Below are positions 23,901-35,173 of a stretch of 64,000 bases of DNA, one piece after another. Within the stretch, counting starts at the first letter, position 1; each line of letters opens with the position of its first letter. The notes below the pieces were generated by a model that worked only from the letters and a program-made list of their open reading frames with translations, was not told the DNA's origin and made no database searches. Origin of the DNA: Atriophallophorus winterbourni (taxonomy: Eukaryota > Platyhelminthes > Trematoda > Plagiorchiida > Microphallidae); NCBI GenBank assembly GCA_013407085.1, contig JACCGJ010023536.1, forward strand, positions 1-64,000. Direction: 5' to 3'. The position numbers and the translations under genes were made by a program.

Positions 23901-24069
23901 GTATGTATGGGGAACTTTGTATGAAACTGTAAGCCGCTGTTGTATATGGTTATCACCACTAACCTGGTCAATCACGTGTCAACACACAAGTAGATTAAAC
24001 AAAATGTCTTCAGCAGAAATTATCGTAAGACGTGTATTTGTGTGTGATGGAAATGCATACAAATGTAGA

Positions 24070-25299
24070 TTTTCGTTAGTGCAACAATAAATTCCCCAGA
24101 TAATATCCACGAATTTTTGTATTGTTACGTTTTGCAAAAATCCGTCAATACAAAATGTCAGCCCTATTAACGATAGTTATCTGATGGTCCATATTCCTGC
24201 TTCTAATGAAATTATTTCATAAATTGAGCGTATTTCATTCATTATATTATTGATTGCGCGTATGGAAGTGTTGTTTTAAAAACATTCTGCTTTAAAATGT
24301 TTATATTATTTAAATCTACTCGCATGTTGAATGAATAGTCCAATCGTTAAGGGATATGGAGTTAAACTTACCTTGTTCCATATTCGTTATTGCTAAAGGA
24401 ATTATTTATTAGAAACCTTATTATTCAACGTTTACAGGGGAAAGATATTAAAGTAGACAAATCAAAATACGCCAATAAACCTTAATGAGTTCTAGTTAAT
24501 TTGCGAGCATATTTTTGTCATCGCAACTACTGAAACCGCGCTTATTGTTAAAGAAGCTTTTAATTAATCTCCTAGCAGTTGCACAGAAATTTGAATCAAA
24601 GTGTAAACTTGATTTATGTAATCAAACAAATTCTGTTCTAATTAAGTTTCATGATACCTTCCGATCAATAACTGTAGGCACGTTTTTAGTGTTGACCAAC
24701 AATATTGTATAATGTTTAACATTGGGAACACTTTCACATCTGTTGTACTCACTGCGATTGACTTCACGCAAAACTGAAAGTGAACAATTTGATTAATTTA
24801 TATTAAAATCGCACTGATTATTGTACAATGAATTGAATAGTACATTCGTGAGAAAATCCGCAACGCCATTATTTATTATTGACGTGATAATATATTATCA
24901 TATATTATATTCCAAGTTGTTATTCAAATTTGCATCAAAACATTCAGCTTTCGGAAGCCCCATGTAGAAATCTGCGGTTTCCTTACCATACAGTAATTTT
25001 TATAGTAGACATGCGTTGTTTAACATGTTGTTTGCATGCATGATAAAATAGCTCTTGCCTCAAGATTGATATTCATACAGGAAAATCGCTGATGCCGCAT
25101 GAATACACTTATTATCCAGAAATTATTGCTGACATCGTTCGGTCTATGCACATCCTGGATGAACATCACAAGCGAGAAATGGTCTCACGCTTCGCAGCTT
25201 TTAGATTGACTATACAGTCCCATTCAGGTGTGCTGCTCTCTCCCGCAGCAGCTATTAGTAGTACTCGGTCGATAACTGTCAGTTGTCAGCTGTAAATGC
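24070..25299. other. AT-rich stretch, no certain gene
   Basis: A 67-codon frame at 25092-25295(+) directly precedes PLE-d and could be its 5' coding sequence, but no motif confirms it. Confidence 0.4.
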
Positions 25300-25982
25300 T
25301 CACTTCAGATGCACACAATCGTTTAAAGAAATACGCCGAAATAACTAATATTTAAACACAAAATCGCGAAGACCAAATTGAACGTGAAATGACGCAACAG
25401 TTAGGAAACGCCATCACGATAATGACACGAAAAACTAAGTCCGATAAACGACGTCACCTGGAAAACGAAATTCACAATATCACCCCTTATCAAGACACTA
25501 CCAGCGGGGAATTTTTGATCAAGAACCTATCCAACTGACCCCTTACTATAGACGACAAACGATTCTAATACGCGGCCTCAACTTCAATTCGAAAAACGCT
25601 GATCACACTTAATTCGCGGGTAATTTGGATTCTATATTGAAATCCCATACCTTGTCAGAAGACACGCTAGAAAAAGTCCGAAAAAGAATTGTCCCCTCAC
25701 TCGCAAGGAATATAAAACTTATCTCACTCAGAAAACAGGATGCGTGACCAGAACATCGTTATAATTTCCGCCGACGAACGAAGAATAACCATCGTAAGGA
25801 AGATGGCAGAATATGTTGAAAAAGCTGAACAACTTCTTCAAGACACGACAAGATACAAACGAATAAACAAAGACCTGACGAACGAAAATCAACGCGACCT
25901 TGAAGAAATTGAAGTTCATGGGAAAAATGAAGGGATTAGAAAAAACATGAATAAAGACACAAGTTTTCATTATACCGAATAA
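25300..25982 (+). mobile_element. Penelope-like element 5' region (PLE-d)
   Basis: Plus-strand PLE N-terminal region in shifting frames: KNLSN and PLTIDDKRF then IRGLNFNSKNADH (25525-25610; compare LSDRPLSQ ... KGLNFS in PLE-a), LSEDTLEKVRKRIVPSLARN (25650-25710), and an 80-codon frame from 25740 with NIVIISADERRITIVRKMAE and YVEKAEQLLQDTTRYKRINK. The last part is the region that is ITRADKGKATVI in PLE-a. It stops at 25980-25982; no RT core follows. This copy differs clearly from PLE-a and PLE-c, so at least two PLE lineages are present. Confidence 0.65.
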
Positions 25983-26569
25983 ACAAAATAATGAGTTTGG
26001 TTGGTCAGTGTGCGAATATTTACTCACCCTTCTTGCAATAAACTTTGTCAAATTAAAAGTGAAAGGAATAAGTAGTATGATTTGCAATGCGATCATATCA
26101 TTCATTTGAAATTGGCTACAATACTAGAGGTTAAAAACGGATAGAGATAATTTGGTTAAGCGCATCGATCACTTTATGTAAGATAAATTATTTGCAATTA
26201 CGTTTTCTGTTCCATTAAAGTAGAAAACTCACAATCATGTTCTATGGTTCCCGCTTCAAATTAAAAAGACAACCAAAGGCGGAAATTACTTATATTCAAT
26301 GAAGACAGTTTGAGAAAGTTTTCGGAATATTTGCTCAGATTTATCAAAAATTATGCAGTGAAAAATTTAACGACCCTTTTATGTTAGGCATAAAATATAT
26401 ATGTGCATGAGCACGATAAGTTATTGCAATTACGGTCAGGTACATAGCTGAGGCCCTAGAAACATTTTTTGCCGTGCCACCAACTTTGACAGTTTCAATA
26501 GAGTTTGAAAGCCTACATGATGACGATGAATCATATGGTTGTGGAAAATCCCTGTAGGAAGACGGAATA

Positions 26570-27540
26570 ACGCAGGATATTCTGAAATTATGTGGGCTGC
26601 ATCCTTTTGGCCAACTATATGATTTATTCCAACTCGCACCATATACGAGGAACGTACCAACAAACTGGAAAATCGGAGATATTACACCAATCTACAGAAG
26701 TGGCAGTCGTTCTGAACCGGCCAATTAACACCCTGTGAATAACCCTTCAGTTGATTCTAAATTATTTGAACTAAAGTGATTTGTTGCTCACATCCCCCAA
26801 AATTACACTACACTACCGGTTTCTGGCTCTTTGCCGTCATCAGGTGGAGACAGTAAGATTAGCCTCAGTAAGCCCTGTAACAGTGGATAAACGTTGAACA
26901 AGTGTATACTTGGACGCCACGGTTATATAGGGTTTGTACAACGAACTACGATGTTTTAACACAGAATCACATAGTGATTCGTGGTCAAGCACGCAAGGCG
27001 CTTATGGATGATCAAAGTGATGTGTTGTTCACTTCCCCCGGAATGTGAAAAAAGTCTACAGTGCGAGGAGTTCTATTAGCTTGCATGCAGCGCACTCAAC
27101 TCAATCACAATAGTTTTTGGACAGTTCCAAACGCATTCATTGCCAAAGATACTCAGTTCGCACAATCATCCAGTTGTAGACTATATAATACAAGCATGGA
27201 CAACATGGATGGAATGAGATATTTTGGTAATCGAAATTATTTTTCATATGGAAAATAAAATGTTTGCAATGGATTGCATAATCTACAATTAGAGAAAAGA
27301 CTGATTAGATTTAGATTGCGCACTGTCGAGCGTAGGCGAATAAGAGCTGACATAATTCTGACATCCCGAATAATTCATACGGGGTCTCACCCACTCTCAT
27401 ACCTCTTTACAATTGGTTCCCAATCTCCTAAACCGCAGTCAAAATCAGACCATTCAAACAATGATTTCCCTTTTTAAAAAGTTGCCGTAAAAATTACTCA
27501 GTCCGTTTCTGCATTATGTGGAACAGTTTACAGCCAGAAC
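26570..27540 (+). mobile_element. CR1 RT remnant (CR1-4) split by a repeat
   Basis: Left part 26570-26772 reads ILKLCGLHPFGQLYDLFQ, VPTNWKIGDITPIYRSGSRS and EPAN, the RT segment before motif A. Right part 27262-27540 reads LEKRLIRFRLRTVERRRIRA and DIILTSRIIH then HPLSYLFT, matching the C-terminal tail of CR1-7 (TERLRRLGLCDFTQRRIRRD, IILTYEIV). The middle of the RT is missing and an R1/R2 composite repeat occupies 26773-27032. Old and inactive. Confidence 0.65.
26773..27032 (+). repeat. R1/R2 composite repeat inside CR1-4
   Basis: It starts and ends with near-identical 19-bp direct repeats (AAAGTGATTTGTTGCTCAC at 26773 and AAAGTGATGTGTTGTTCAC at 27014; two mismatches). Inside are a partial R1 (ACCGGTTTCTGGCTC, CATCAGGTGGAGACAGTAA) and then R2 (TTGTACAACGAACTACGATG, GGCGCTTATGGATGA). 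R2 recurs at 36595-36740 and 45033-45191. Confidence 0.6.
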
Positions 27541-28365
27541 TCGTTTCCTTATAGTAAGTAATAATCTTGAAACAAACTATATGATCTTTTATGTTGACTA
27601 ATAATGTGTTAACCCCAGTTTACTAAAATCTCTTAGTGATTCCTTCTTGCACGCATATACATGGAAAAACAAGAAACCAAAACATAATATTCCGATCGAA
27701 ATATCGCATCGCGCATTTTATAGCTAGTTGCATTTTTCACCAATACTCCTAAATCTTAAATTGACTTTTTATGGGAAGAATGAAGATGCGTACTTCAGAT
27801 ATGATCGGTCGATCCTACAAAAACTTATGAGTTACATTACAGTTCATTACCTCCTCACTAAATCCCTCACCATAAGTTATTATAAAACTGACAGGTTGCC
27901 ATGCTTTTAGTGATAATCAAGACTTTGTTTTTAAGGTTGCTGAACATTCAACATAAAACAAGATAACAATAATAATGAAAATGTAAAGCATAGAATAAAA
28001 TTACGTGTATATTAAATGTTCCGCATATGTTGATCCAGTTTTACATTAAATATTACCAGAAACGAAGAATACATCACATGTTGATGTTTGGAATTCCAAA
28101 AAATATAAGACTTCGGCTTAGTTAATAAATCCTTTAGTCTATTGCACAGAAAGCCATGAAACAAGTTACTTAACTATTTTCATTCGGTAGACATAGACAT
28201 AATATCGCGCCGCATTATTCTTTGATTAAGGTCACCTGATAAACGGTACTGATTTGGATTTACCGCAGTACTGTTTATAATTATTTGAAAGAAATTGTAT
28301 TATGTATGGCAAATCTCTCTGACAGTATTCTACTAAAGTATTCTCTACAATATTCTACCTTTTCA
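27541..28365. other. AT-rich stretch, no gene recognised
   Basis: Only short chance frames were seen. Confidence 0.45.
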
Positions 28366-28650
28366 AGCGCATGCGTATCCTGATCATTCTGTCCCTTACT
28401 GCTGTGTGTAAACCGCACAAAGCCGGCCGTTGGGTTTGGAATGGGAATGATCTTGATTTTAAAACAAATGTACGTTTGTTGGGCAAATTTACTGTAGCGG
28501 GTTGCTCGTGCGGACTTTATCCAAAAAGCGCAACTACTATTTCATTTACTATAGTTTCAAGCGAATGCATATACATGCATATCAAACTCTTCGTACAAAT
28601 TAAGTGCGAACAGCACAAAACCGGTTATGAGGCGCGTGTAATACAAGCGC
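28366..28650 (-). repeat. two R1 copies in tandem orientation
   Basis: R1-like copies at about 28366-28455 (GCGCATGCGTATCCTGATC ... AAACCGCACAAAGCCGG) and about 28550-28650 (GTTTCAAGCGAATGC ... GTGCGAACAGCACAAAACC), both inverted relative to the 61764 copy. A 116-codon frame spans them but has no domain. Confidence 0.5.
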
Positions 28651-29025
28651 ATGCACATGACCATTTTTGTGTTGTTATATGCTTCGTAATATTTTCATTT
28701 TTCAACACACGACAAAAATAAACAGCATATAGACAAATATGATAATCGATTTTGAATGCTAGATGATATTGGTTAAATTTTAATGTCATTATTTAATATA
28801 CTTCCAGCTGTTGTCTTTCAAATTACTCTAATTAAATAACATTCATAATACCGCTAACGGCTGTCACAAATTGACATCAAATTTAATTGATGGAATATTG
28901 TATTGTAAATGTTTTACATAAATCAATAACTCATACCAGTTTCCAGTAGTTCATTGACTAAAGAAAAAATAAATAAATGACATCTGTAGATGACGGTTAA
29001 TTGCGATCGGTCAAACAGTGGACGG

Positions 29026-29081
29026 TAGCCCAAGTCGTTAAGGCATGGGACTAAAATTGTGATGGTCGGGGGTTCGGGTCC
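29026..29081 (+). promoter_or_regulatory. internal RNA polymerase III promoter (A and B boxes) of the SINE
   Basis: A box candidate TAGCCCAAGTCG at 29026-29037 and B box GGTTCGGGTCC at 29071-29081 (consensus GGTTCGANTCC with one change). The G-rich run before and C-rich run after the B box can form the T-arm-like hairpin of a tRNA head. Spacing of about 34 bp between boxes is tRNA-like. Confidence 0.75.
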
Positions 29082-29094
29082 CACCCGAAGCGGA

Positions 29095-29149
29095 GGATAT
29101 GCACTGTTGATGAGCTCAAATAAGAGCGAAACTCGAGTCCAGTGCTTCC
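29095..29149 (+). ncRNA. hammerhead ribozyme, type I, minimal stem III, core substitution
   Basis: Stem I inner helix GCACTG (29101-29106) pairs perfectly with CAGTGC (29140-29145); an outer GGA (29095-29097) can pair with TCC (29147-29149). The core reads TTGATGA (29107-29113) where the consensus is CTGATGA. Stem II is GCTC, loop AAATAA, GAGC (29114-29127). Then GAAA (29128-29131), a palindromic stem III CTCGAG (29132-29137) and TC, with cleavage expected after C29139. Everything fits a hammerhead except position 3 (C to T), which normally pairs with G8; I expect weak or no self-cleavage in this copy. The very short stem III is typical of schistosome and other animal retroposon hammerheads and may require dimers. 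Confidence 0.85.
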
Positions 29150-29229
29150 ATTATGGACCGTCGTGATCAACGTTTTGAATAGTTCGACGGGCTGGGCACG
29201 AATTAGTAGTCGCAAATATCTGTAGATGA

Positions 29230-31409
29230 AGTCTAAAATGGCTCGATCCTTGCCGCTTATAACTTATGGGAGCAATACCATTACAATCTACTGAATTTAA
29301 ACTGCTGAGGAAATTAACACGCTAAGGGAACATGTAGAGTATCAGGTCATAGCGAAATAAAAGCTGAAGTTTAATCAGCGTTAAAAATATCACATATTTT
29401 GCAGAAATTCGTTCGAAATTAGCTGAAAATAAATAAAGTTTGATCAGTGGTAATATTTTGCAAATAATTTAACGCGTGCTTTGCGTATGAATCTAAATCT
29501 TTAAAATGAATTCTTTATTAATTTAGTTTATTTTCCGAATAGTTTTTCAAATTCGTTGCAAAATTTTATGATTATTTACTGATGAATACATTGAGCTTTA
29601 TTGAAAATTTACGCATACATAATATTAATGTATAAATGCGAAAATGTTCGAATTAGTATCTCCGTGTTTACTCACTTCTATTTTTCGTCGTGGTAGATAG
29701 TATAAACGCTGCAAGATAAACAAAGTCACAAAATAATAACATAAGCAGCTTAATCATACAAAATTATATTTTATGTTAGACTTACATCCAGGCATCATTT
29801 GAGACATTTCTATAATTCGAATTCTGATATAATATATTCACGATGACATGTCATTCATTAACATAATTAAAGTCTCACCTTTTTGTATTTCTATTATAAA
29901 AACGAAACAAAGTCAGTCAGAAAATTGTCGAACGCAAATTTTATATTATTTTTTACCCTTTAATTAAATGACAGAGCAAGGATCAATTTGAATTAATTTA
30001 ATTTGCTAAACTATTAGATAATTTCAATTGAGAAAAATTGCACGATTATTTATTAGCGAAACTCTAGGCGGCGACACCATTCTCCGAATTTGACCGATGA
30101 GGATTTGGGATTTGTAAAACTAGTATAACCGCTGAGGAACTTTCTTTTATTCAAAACGAATATGAAGGCCTAATCCATCATAAATGTCACGTTAGACATT
30201 CCACTAATTCCATGATGGCCAGTGTTTTACGTATCGTCATGGATCTACACGCAAGCTACGCATAGTTCGCTATATAATAACGAACAGCGATATTGTCCAA
30301 CAAAAAATCATCATTTCCTATACGCATTCGTGTAGTATTTAAAGAATTGTATTGGTGTTTTGCTAAGCCCGTGCACGTCAGAATGTCTATCAAACGATTT
30401 ACCCGCAAATATTGAGACTTTATTTAAAGTTGGTTATTTGAAGTTTATCTCACATTGAATATTACTTTAATTTTCGTGGTTGTAAATACAATGATTTGAG
30501 CGAATTGCTGGTGCACTTTACGCCTAAACACACTCTATTTCGTGAGCTTCAGGTCTTTAATGGATCCTATAGTTTCTATTAGTTATCATGTCAAAAAGAG
30601 AAATGCTAATACTGAAAGGAGGAATAGTAACGGCAGCTGACTGGCGTCTTTCAACCAGTTTGCTTCGAACAGATACAGCTCGCGAGTTCACAAATGCGAT
30701 CCACATAGGGGAAGGCAAACCATTATCGCAAACCTCCATTACCTTGTGACTAAACACAATCATGAAAACTTATTCAGGAGTCAACCTCCATAAAAAATAC
30801 GGAGCATCTTCCATTAAGTTAGTCCAAGTGGTATTCAACGTCGACCCGGCAAATTCTTCAACGTCAAGCTGGTTGGACCACGATTAGTAAGGTGCCATCT
30901 AGCCAAGATCTGCTTTCCTCATTGTTTTCATGGGATTGGAATCCAATTGAAATGTTGACTGGATTTTTTCAGCGCCAGCGAATTGAACTGCTAGCACAAT
31001 GAAATAATCTCCGAACTTGAGAAACTGAAACGTCAATTGCAGTTCGCTTGAATTTCGTCAAGACGCTTCGAACATTAGAGAAGCAAGAAAACCAACTGTT
31101 ATTAACATTCAGCCTAATCAAATGAATGCTGACGAACCTGCTTTGTATGAGACGTGGTTACCAAACACTGGTATGCTGTCATAAAGTGATTACACATTTT
31201 TTTGAAAAAAGGGTTTCTGATTACATTAGGCGGCATAGGTTTGCCGTGCAAATCAGTACATTGAAACTGCATGAACTAAGCTGCAGTGCTGGAGCGGAAG
31301 TTTCGGACATTAAATCTGAGGTGCAGTACTGATTACATTAGGTTGCTCAACGCTCTCTGTAAGTCCTGCCGAAAATACACTCTTTATCATAAGCACGCAA
31401 CAAGCCTGA
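29230..31409. other. AT-rich stretch, no gene recognised
   Basis: A 68-codon frame at 30557-30763(-) and one at 31126-31332(+) have no recognisable domain. The latter lies just upstream of RTE-e and could be its degraded 5' part. Confidence 0.4.
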
Positions 31410-33575
31410 AATCAAGCCACCGAAAACCTACGTAGTGTTATTGTGTGATTTCACTGCGGGAGTGGGATCAGTTAATGAGTCTCTGCCAAAATCTCTAGGA
31501 AAGTTCGGAGTAGGTTGGACCGATGCAAATATACAACGGCTTGTGGAACTATGCACAGTTATTCTTTGTCACTAATATATCGATTGGGGTAAGGAGGTCG
31601 CAAATGATTGTGTCAGGTCATTTAAGGTCAACAAGTGGCAGGCGGCGAAAATGTGACTAATTATCACATTTTGTTTCATCGATGCAACGATAACCACGTT
31701 ACCCCGCGTTGCACGCACGCACATCGGTTGTATCTCGATTCCACTTGTCCAACGCTAATTGCGTTCAACCATCGAATCCAAAAACACAAAAGAAGCCAGC
31801 AATCGATTGGAATATGTTTGGGACCGATCGTGTGTTCATAATGCAAAGGAATTTGAGTGCAATCGGTTAGAGTAGTTTTTGGGTAACGTTTCACTTATGA
31901 CACAGAAGCTTCGTCAGACCAAGGGTGATAGTCAGGACAGGGAACATGATTAAGTAGCAGTCAACTCACCACCACTTATTTGACCTTACCGCTAAACAGC
32001 CTATAGTACGCCTACAGTGTGTCACGTCTCGTGGGAATGACCAGGATCAGTGGCCGATTGCACTCAAATTCCTTTGCATCACAAAAGAAGCCGTGTGGTT
32101 AAAGGCGTTCATTACGCACAAGTCAAATAACAAAAAAAACAGGCAAAACAAACAACCCCAACACTTTTCCCAAATATATCTGTCCACATAGTCATTTCAA
32201 ACTGATTCGTCAGTAGATTTCGTACCAACCGGTACAATTCAAGAATTCACCATGTTGTGTTCGTTTGACCGACATTGACTAATTGCATATCGTTCTATTG
32301 CGGTTGATGTTATCTATCTTTTCAGTTTTCCGAAGATGTTGTTGCTAGAGTCGTTATAATGTAATCCTTCTTAAACCCGATTTATTACTAGTTCGTAATT
32401 GTCGCCGTGGAACTTTTCTGCCCTTCATGCTCTTGTGTTGTGCTGCAGGGTGTAGTTCAGCATATCATTGAAAAGCTCGTGATTATTACTCATCGCTGAT
32501 GCACTTCGCACTTCCATATTAATAATTTCTATCAAACAGAACTGAAACATTAGTTCTCTTGGAAACAACCTCTGTCAAGGCATTGGCATTAGTTTGAACT
32601 TATTCTCGTTAAACGCGGTAATATAAGAGCCTACTCCATATGAGATCACATCAAAGCGCAGACTTCGACACAGACCACTCACTGTTATGTGCAGAACAGA
32701 ATTTTCGCTAAACAAGATTTCAACGCATCAGATTGAATTCTAAGATGAGGGTCATCCTCAGTCATATGTGAAAACAAGCTCCACGAATAAAACTCTACTG
32801 TAATCAGCGTTTGAAAATTAGGGATGTCTAACTAGCTGCATACGTCAAGTAGCTCTTTCAAATTATGTTATGGAAAAAGGTTTTGAACTAGTCATTTGAT
32901 CGTAGCTTATGTATTTGTAATAACAACTGTCTTGGACGAGACACGTTGAGCGTTCTCAATGATAAACGAATGCTAAAACATACGACTTCTTAGGGAAGCA
33001 GGAAATAGGCTAGGGAGACTGTTAAAACATGTGCAAATGACTTCTGGGCTGAAATTAGCAAATTGATGCGGATACTTGTAATTTTCACCATTCACATAAT
33101 GGTATCAAAAAAATCATTGGTACAAACAAAAATAAAAGTTACTGGTAAGTCAGTCAATATTATTCCAATCTTCGAAAAACTCAGCAAATTGAAAATGATT
33201 TGAGCACTTTTCCTCTCAATACTGTAGGAAAAACATGAACTTGAAAATGTTAAGTGTTTATCCACCATTGAACAACCGGCTACTACCCACACTCTAGATG
33301 AACTCAATATAGCAATCAATCCCTTAGTGATTAGGAAGGGCCATAGTTACAAAGGAAACCTGTTTGAGCTCATCATATAATGTGAAACAGCTGTTATAAA
33401 CCATCTGCTTCTCGGGGCTGTTTTGAAGAGTGTGTCCCAAAAGAGTTAAGAGATCTCATAATAACGCTATTCAAGAATAACGGTGAAAGAGGCACGGAAG
33501 CAATTGCCGATGAATCTTTCCTCCAAATGTAGTCAACTTGATTGCTAAAGTTCTACATGTGAGACTACAAGTATC
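31410..33575 (+). mobile_element. decayed RTE-type LINE (RTE-e)
   Basis: Plus-strand endonuclease remnant at 31430-31560: VVLLCDFTAGVGSVNESLPK, LGKFGVGWTDANIQRLVELC. RTE-b has the matching LGDFNARVGADYESW and FGVCKTNEKGQHLLEMC. RT entry remnants at 33250-33570: TIEQPATTHTLDELNIAI, LFELII, KELRDLIITLFKNNGERG and IAKVLHVRLQ, the segment just before motif A in this family. A short insertion (31798-32079) and much non-matching sequence lie between. Catalytic RT motifs are absent. Confidence 0.58.
31785..32092. mobile_element. 282-bp insertion with 26-bp inverted repeat and 13-bp flanking repeats
   Basis: CACAAAAGAAGCC occurs at 31785-31797 and 32080-32092 and reads as a target duplication around 31798-32079. 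Within the insert, 31841-31866 and 32054-32079 are a perfect 26-bp inverted repeat (core GCAAAGGAATTTGAGTGC). The right arm ends exactly at the flanking repeat, while the left arm lies 43 bp inside the left edge. The direct repeats suggest a retroposon, the inverted arms a fold-back or MITE-type element. A block near 31907-31930 (AGACCAAGGGTG) recurs inverted near 35570. Confidence 0.65.
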
Positions 33576-33576
33576 A

Positions 33577-33640
33577 GCTATATATATATATAGATATATA
33601 TTATATATATATTATATATATATCTATATATATATAGCAT
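33577..33640. repeat. palindromic TA-rich repeat
   Basis: TA dinucleotide runs arranged as a near-perfect palindrome: CTATATATATATATAGATAT on the left is mirrored by ATATCTATATATATATAG on the right. Confidence 0.8.
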
Positions 33641-35125
33641 ATAACATTTATGCGTCTGTGATGTACATTAATGCCCGATATTGAAACAATGAGGCAACAA
33701 CATAAGATAAGTTGTTCCATGTTCACTTCACTGTAGTTGTTCCGAGATCATTTTAGTTCTCGTCTTTCATGTTTTGTGAGGATACGAACTACCATATATG
33801 CTATTTATATATCCACCAATGCCAACCGTTCTCACCGAAAATCACTTAAAATGGAAATCACTGTTCTCTCTGATTTTTTGTTCGGCTAAATACAATCAGG
33901 ATTTCTGGTAATTTGTCCTCTTAATGTTTCTGTTGAGTTTGCATCCATAGTAACAATGTTTTCGATTAAACCACTTATCCACATCATTTTTATGTTTATG
34001 TTACGGTTATGTGAATGAAAGCTTGATGCGGAGCTCTCTTATGAAATGCAAAAAAACATTGGTACAACACTGAACTCATGACTGGCACTCTTAGCTAGTG
34101 CAATTTTACAATACTGCAATACACACTGGACAGATGAAACCTGGCAAGAAGTACATGGTAGGTACGTTAATTGAAGTGAATTCCGTTTAATAATGAAGAT
34201 TGTATCCATACCAACCTGTTAAAGATTACTTTTAAATACATAAAATTTCCCTGATCCGCGATAATCACTTCATGTGTGCCCGAATTTGTTCTATCCATAT
34301 AAAATCTCATAACCCATCAAAACACAGCAAACTGGCACACACTGACTGGTATTTAAACTTTGATCATATTCGTGGTCTAACTGTCACATTTCTACCCAAA
34401 ATTATTCCGTCAATATTATTCAGTCAATGTGCATTCTTTATCTTGCAATCTCAAAGAAAAATTTCTCATCAACGAGTGAACATTTATTAGTAATTACTAT
34501 TCTGTTCATGCACCGATTTTTATACAAATGTTTACAGAATCTTGTCAGCGTATGAGTAATGATAACTCCTTTACATATTCTGACATTTAGACGCCGCTGT
34601 ATGAAATATTGAATGAGTGTAATGTCCCTCACCAGGTTCCACGGGTTTAGTACCATTCACATGTGTGTGCACATGCTATTGTACAGTTTGTTCGTACCAG
34701 CCATATCGCACAATCTCATGCAATCTCAACTTGTTTAAAATATGTATAAAGTTTCAAGGCAATCGGATACTGGTTATACAAACCCCGCACGAAAACAGTC
34801 GTGGTTTGTATATAATTTAAGTACGGTGTTTTTCTCCCCAAAAATTTTGTAATTATATTGCATAATTAAAATCACATTTCTCTTTCATAGGAAGACATGA
34901 ATTAAATTTGATAAATATTTATTAAAATTGTTCTGTGTGGTTGTTGATATTCTATTTGGTTTTTAACTCAATGCGCAAATATTCAAATATGAATGTAGGT
35001 ATGAAAAATTGTTGCAAGGAATAGAGAACTAGAATTGATGATCAAAACAAATTCATTAAAAATAACTTACTTCCGAAAACAAGCAAGACTTCTATAGACA
35101 TAAAAAATAGGAATATAAACTTATT

Positions 35126-35126
<1 letters not shown>
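33641..35126. other. AT-rich stretch, no gene recognised
   Basis: Two 72-codon frames (34272-34490 plus, 34438-34656 minus) carry no domain. Confidence 0.45.

Positions 35127-35170
<44 letters not shown>
35127..35170. repeat. (AT)n microsatellite
   Basis: About 40 bases of uninterrupted AT dinucleotides, ending at TTGGTGCGGG. Confidence 0.9.

Positions 35171-35173
<3 letters not shown>

Larger units (their letters stand above)
28994..29217 (+). mobile_element. tRNA-headed SINE carrying a hammerhead ribozyme
   Basis: Bounded by a perfect 12-bp direct repeat, ATCTGTAGATGA, at 28982-28993 and 29218-29229, read as the target duplication. Order inside: a tRNA-like head with A- and B-box promoter elements (29026-29081), a type I hammerhead fold (29095-29149), and a tail region to 29217. 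This is the plan of the schistosome Sm-alpha retroposon family (pol III tRNA-like head plus hammerhead domain). It encodes no protein and would depend on a LINE or PLE reverse transcriptase; which one is unknown. Confidence 0.85.

Noticed and set aside
29021..29090. A functional tRNA gene
   Set aside because: A and B boxes and a T-arm-like hairpin are present, but no full cloverleaf with an acceptor stem forms, and the flanking duplication shows it is a SINE head.
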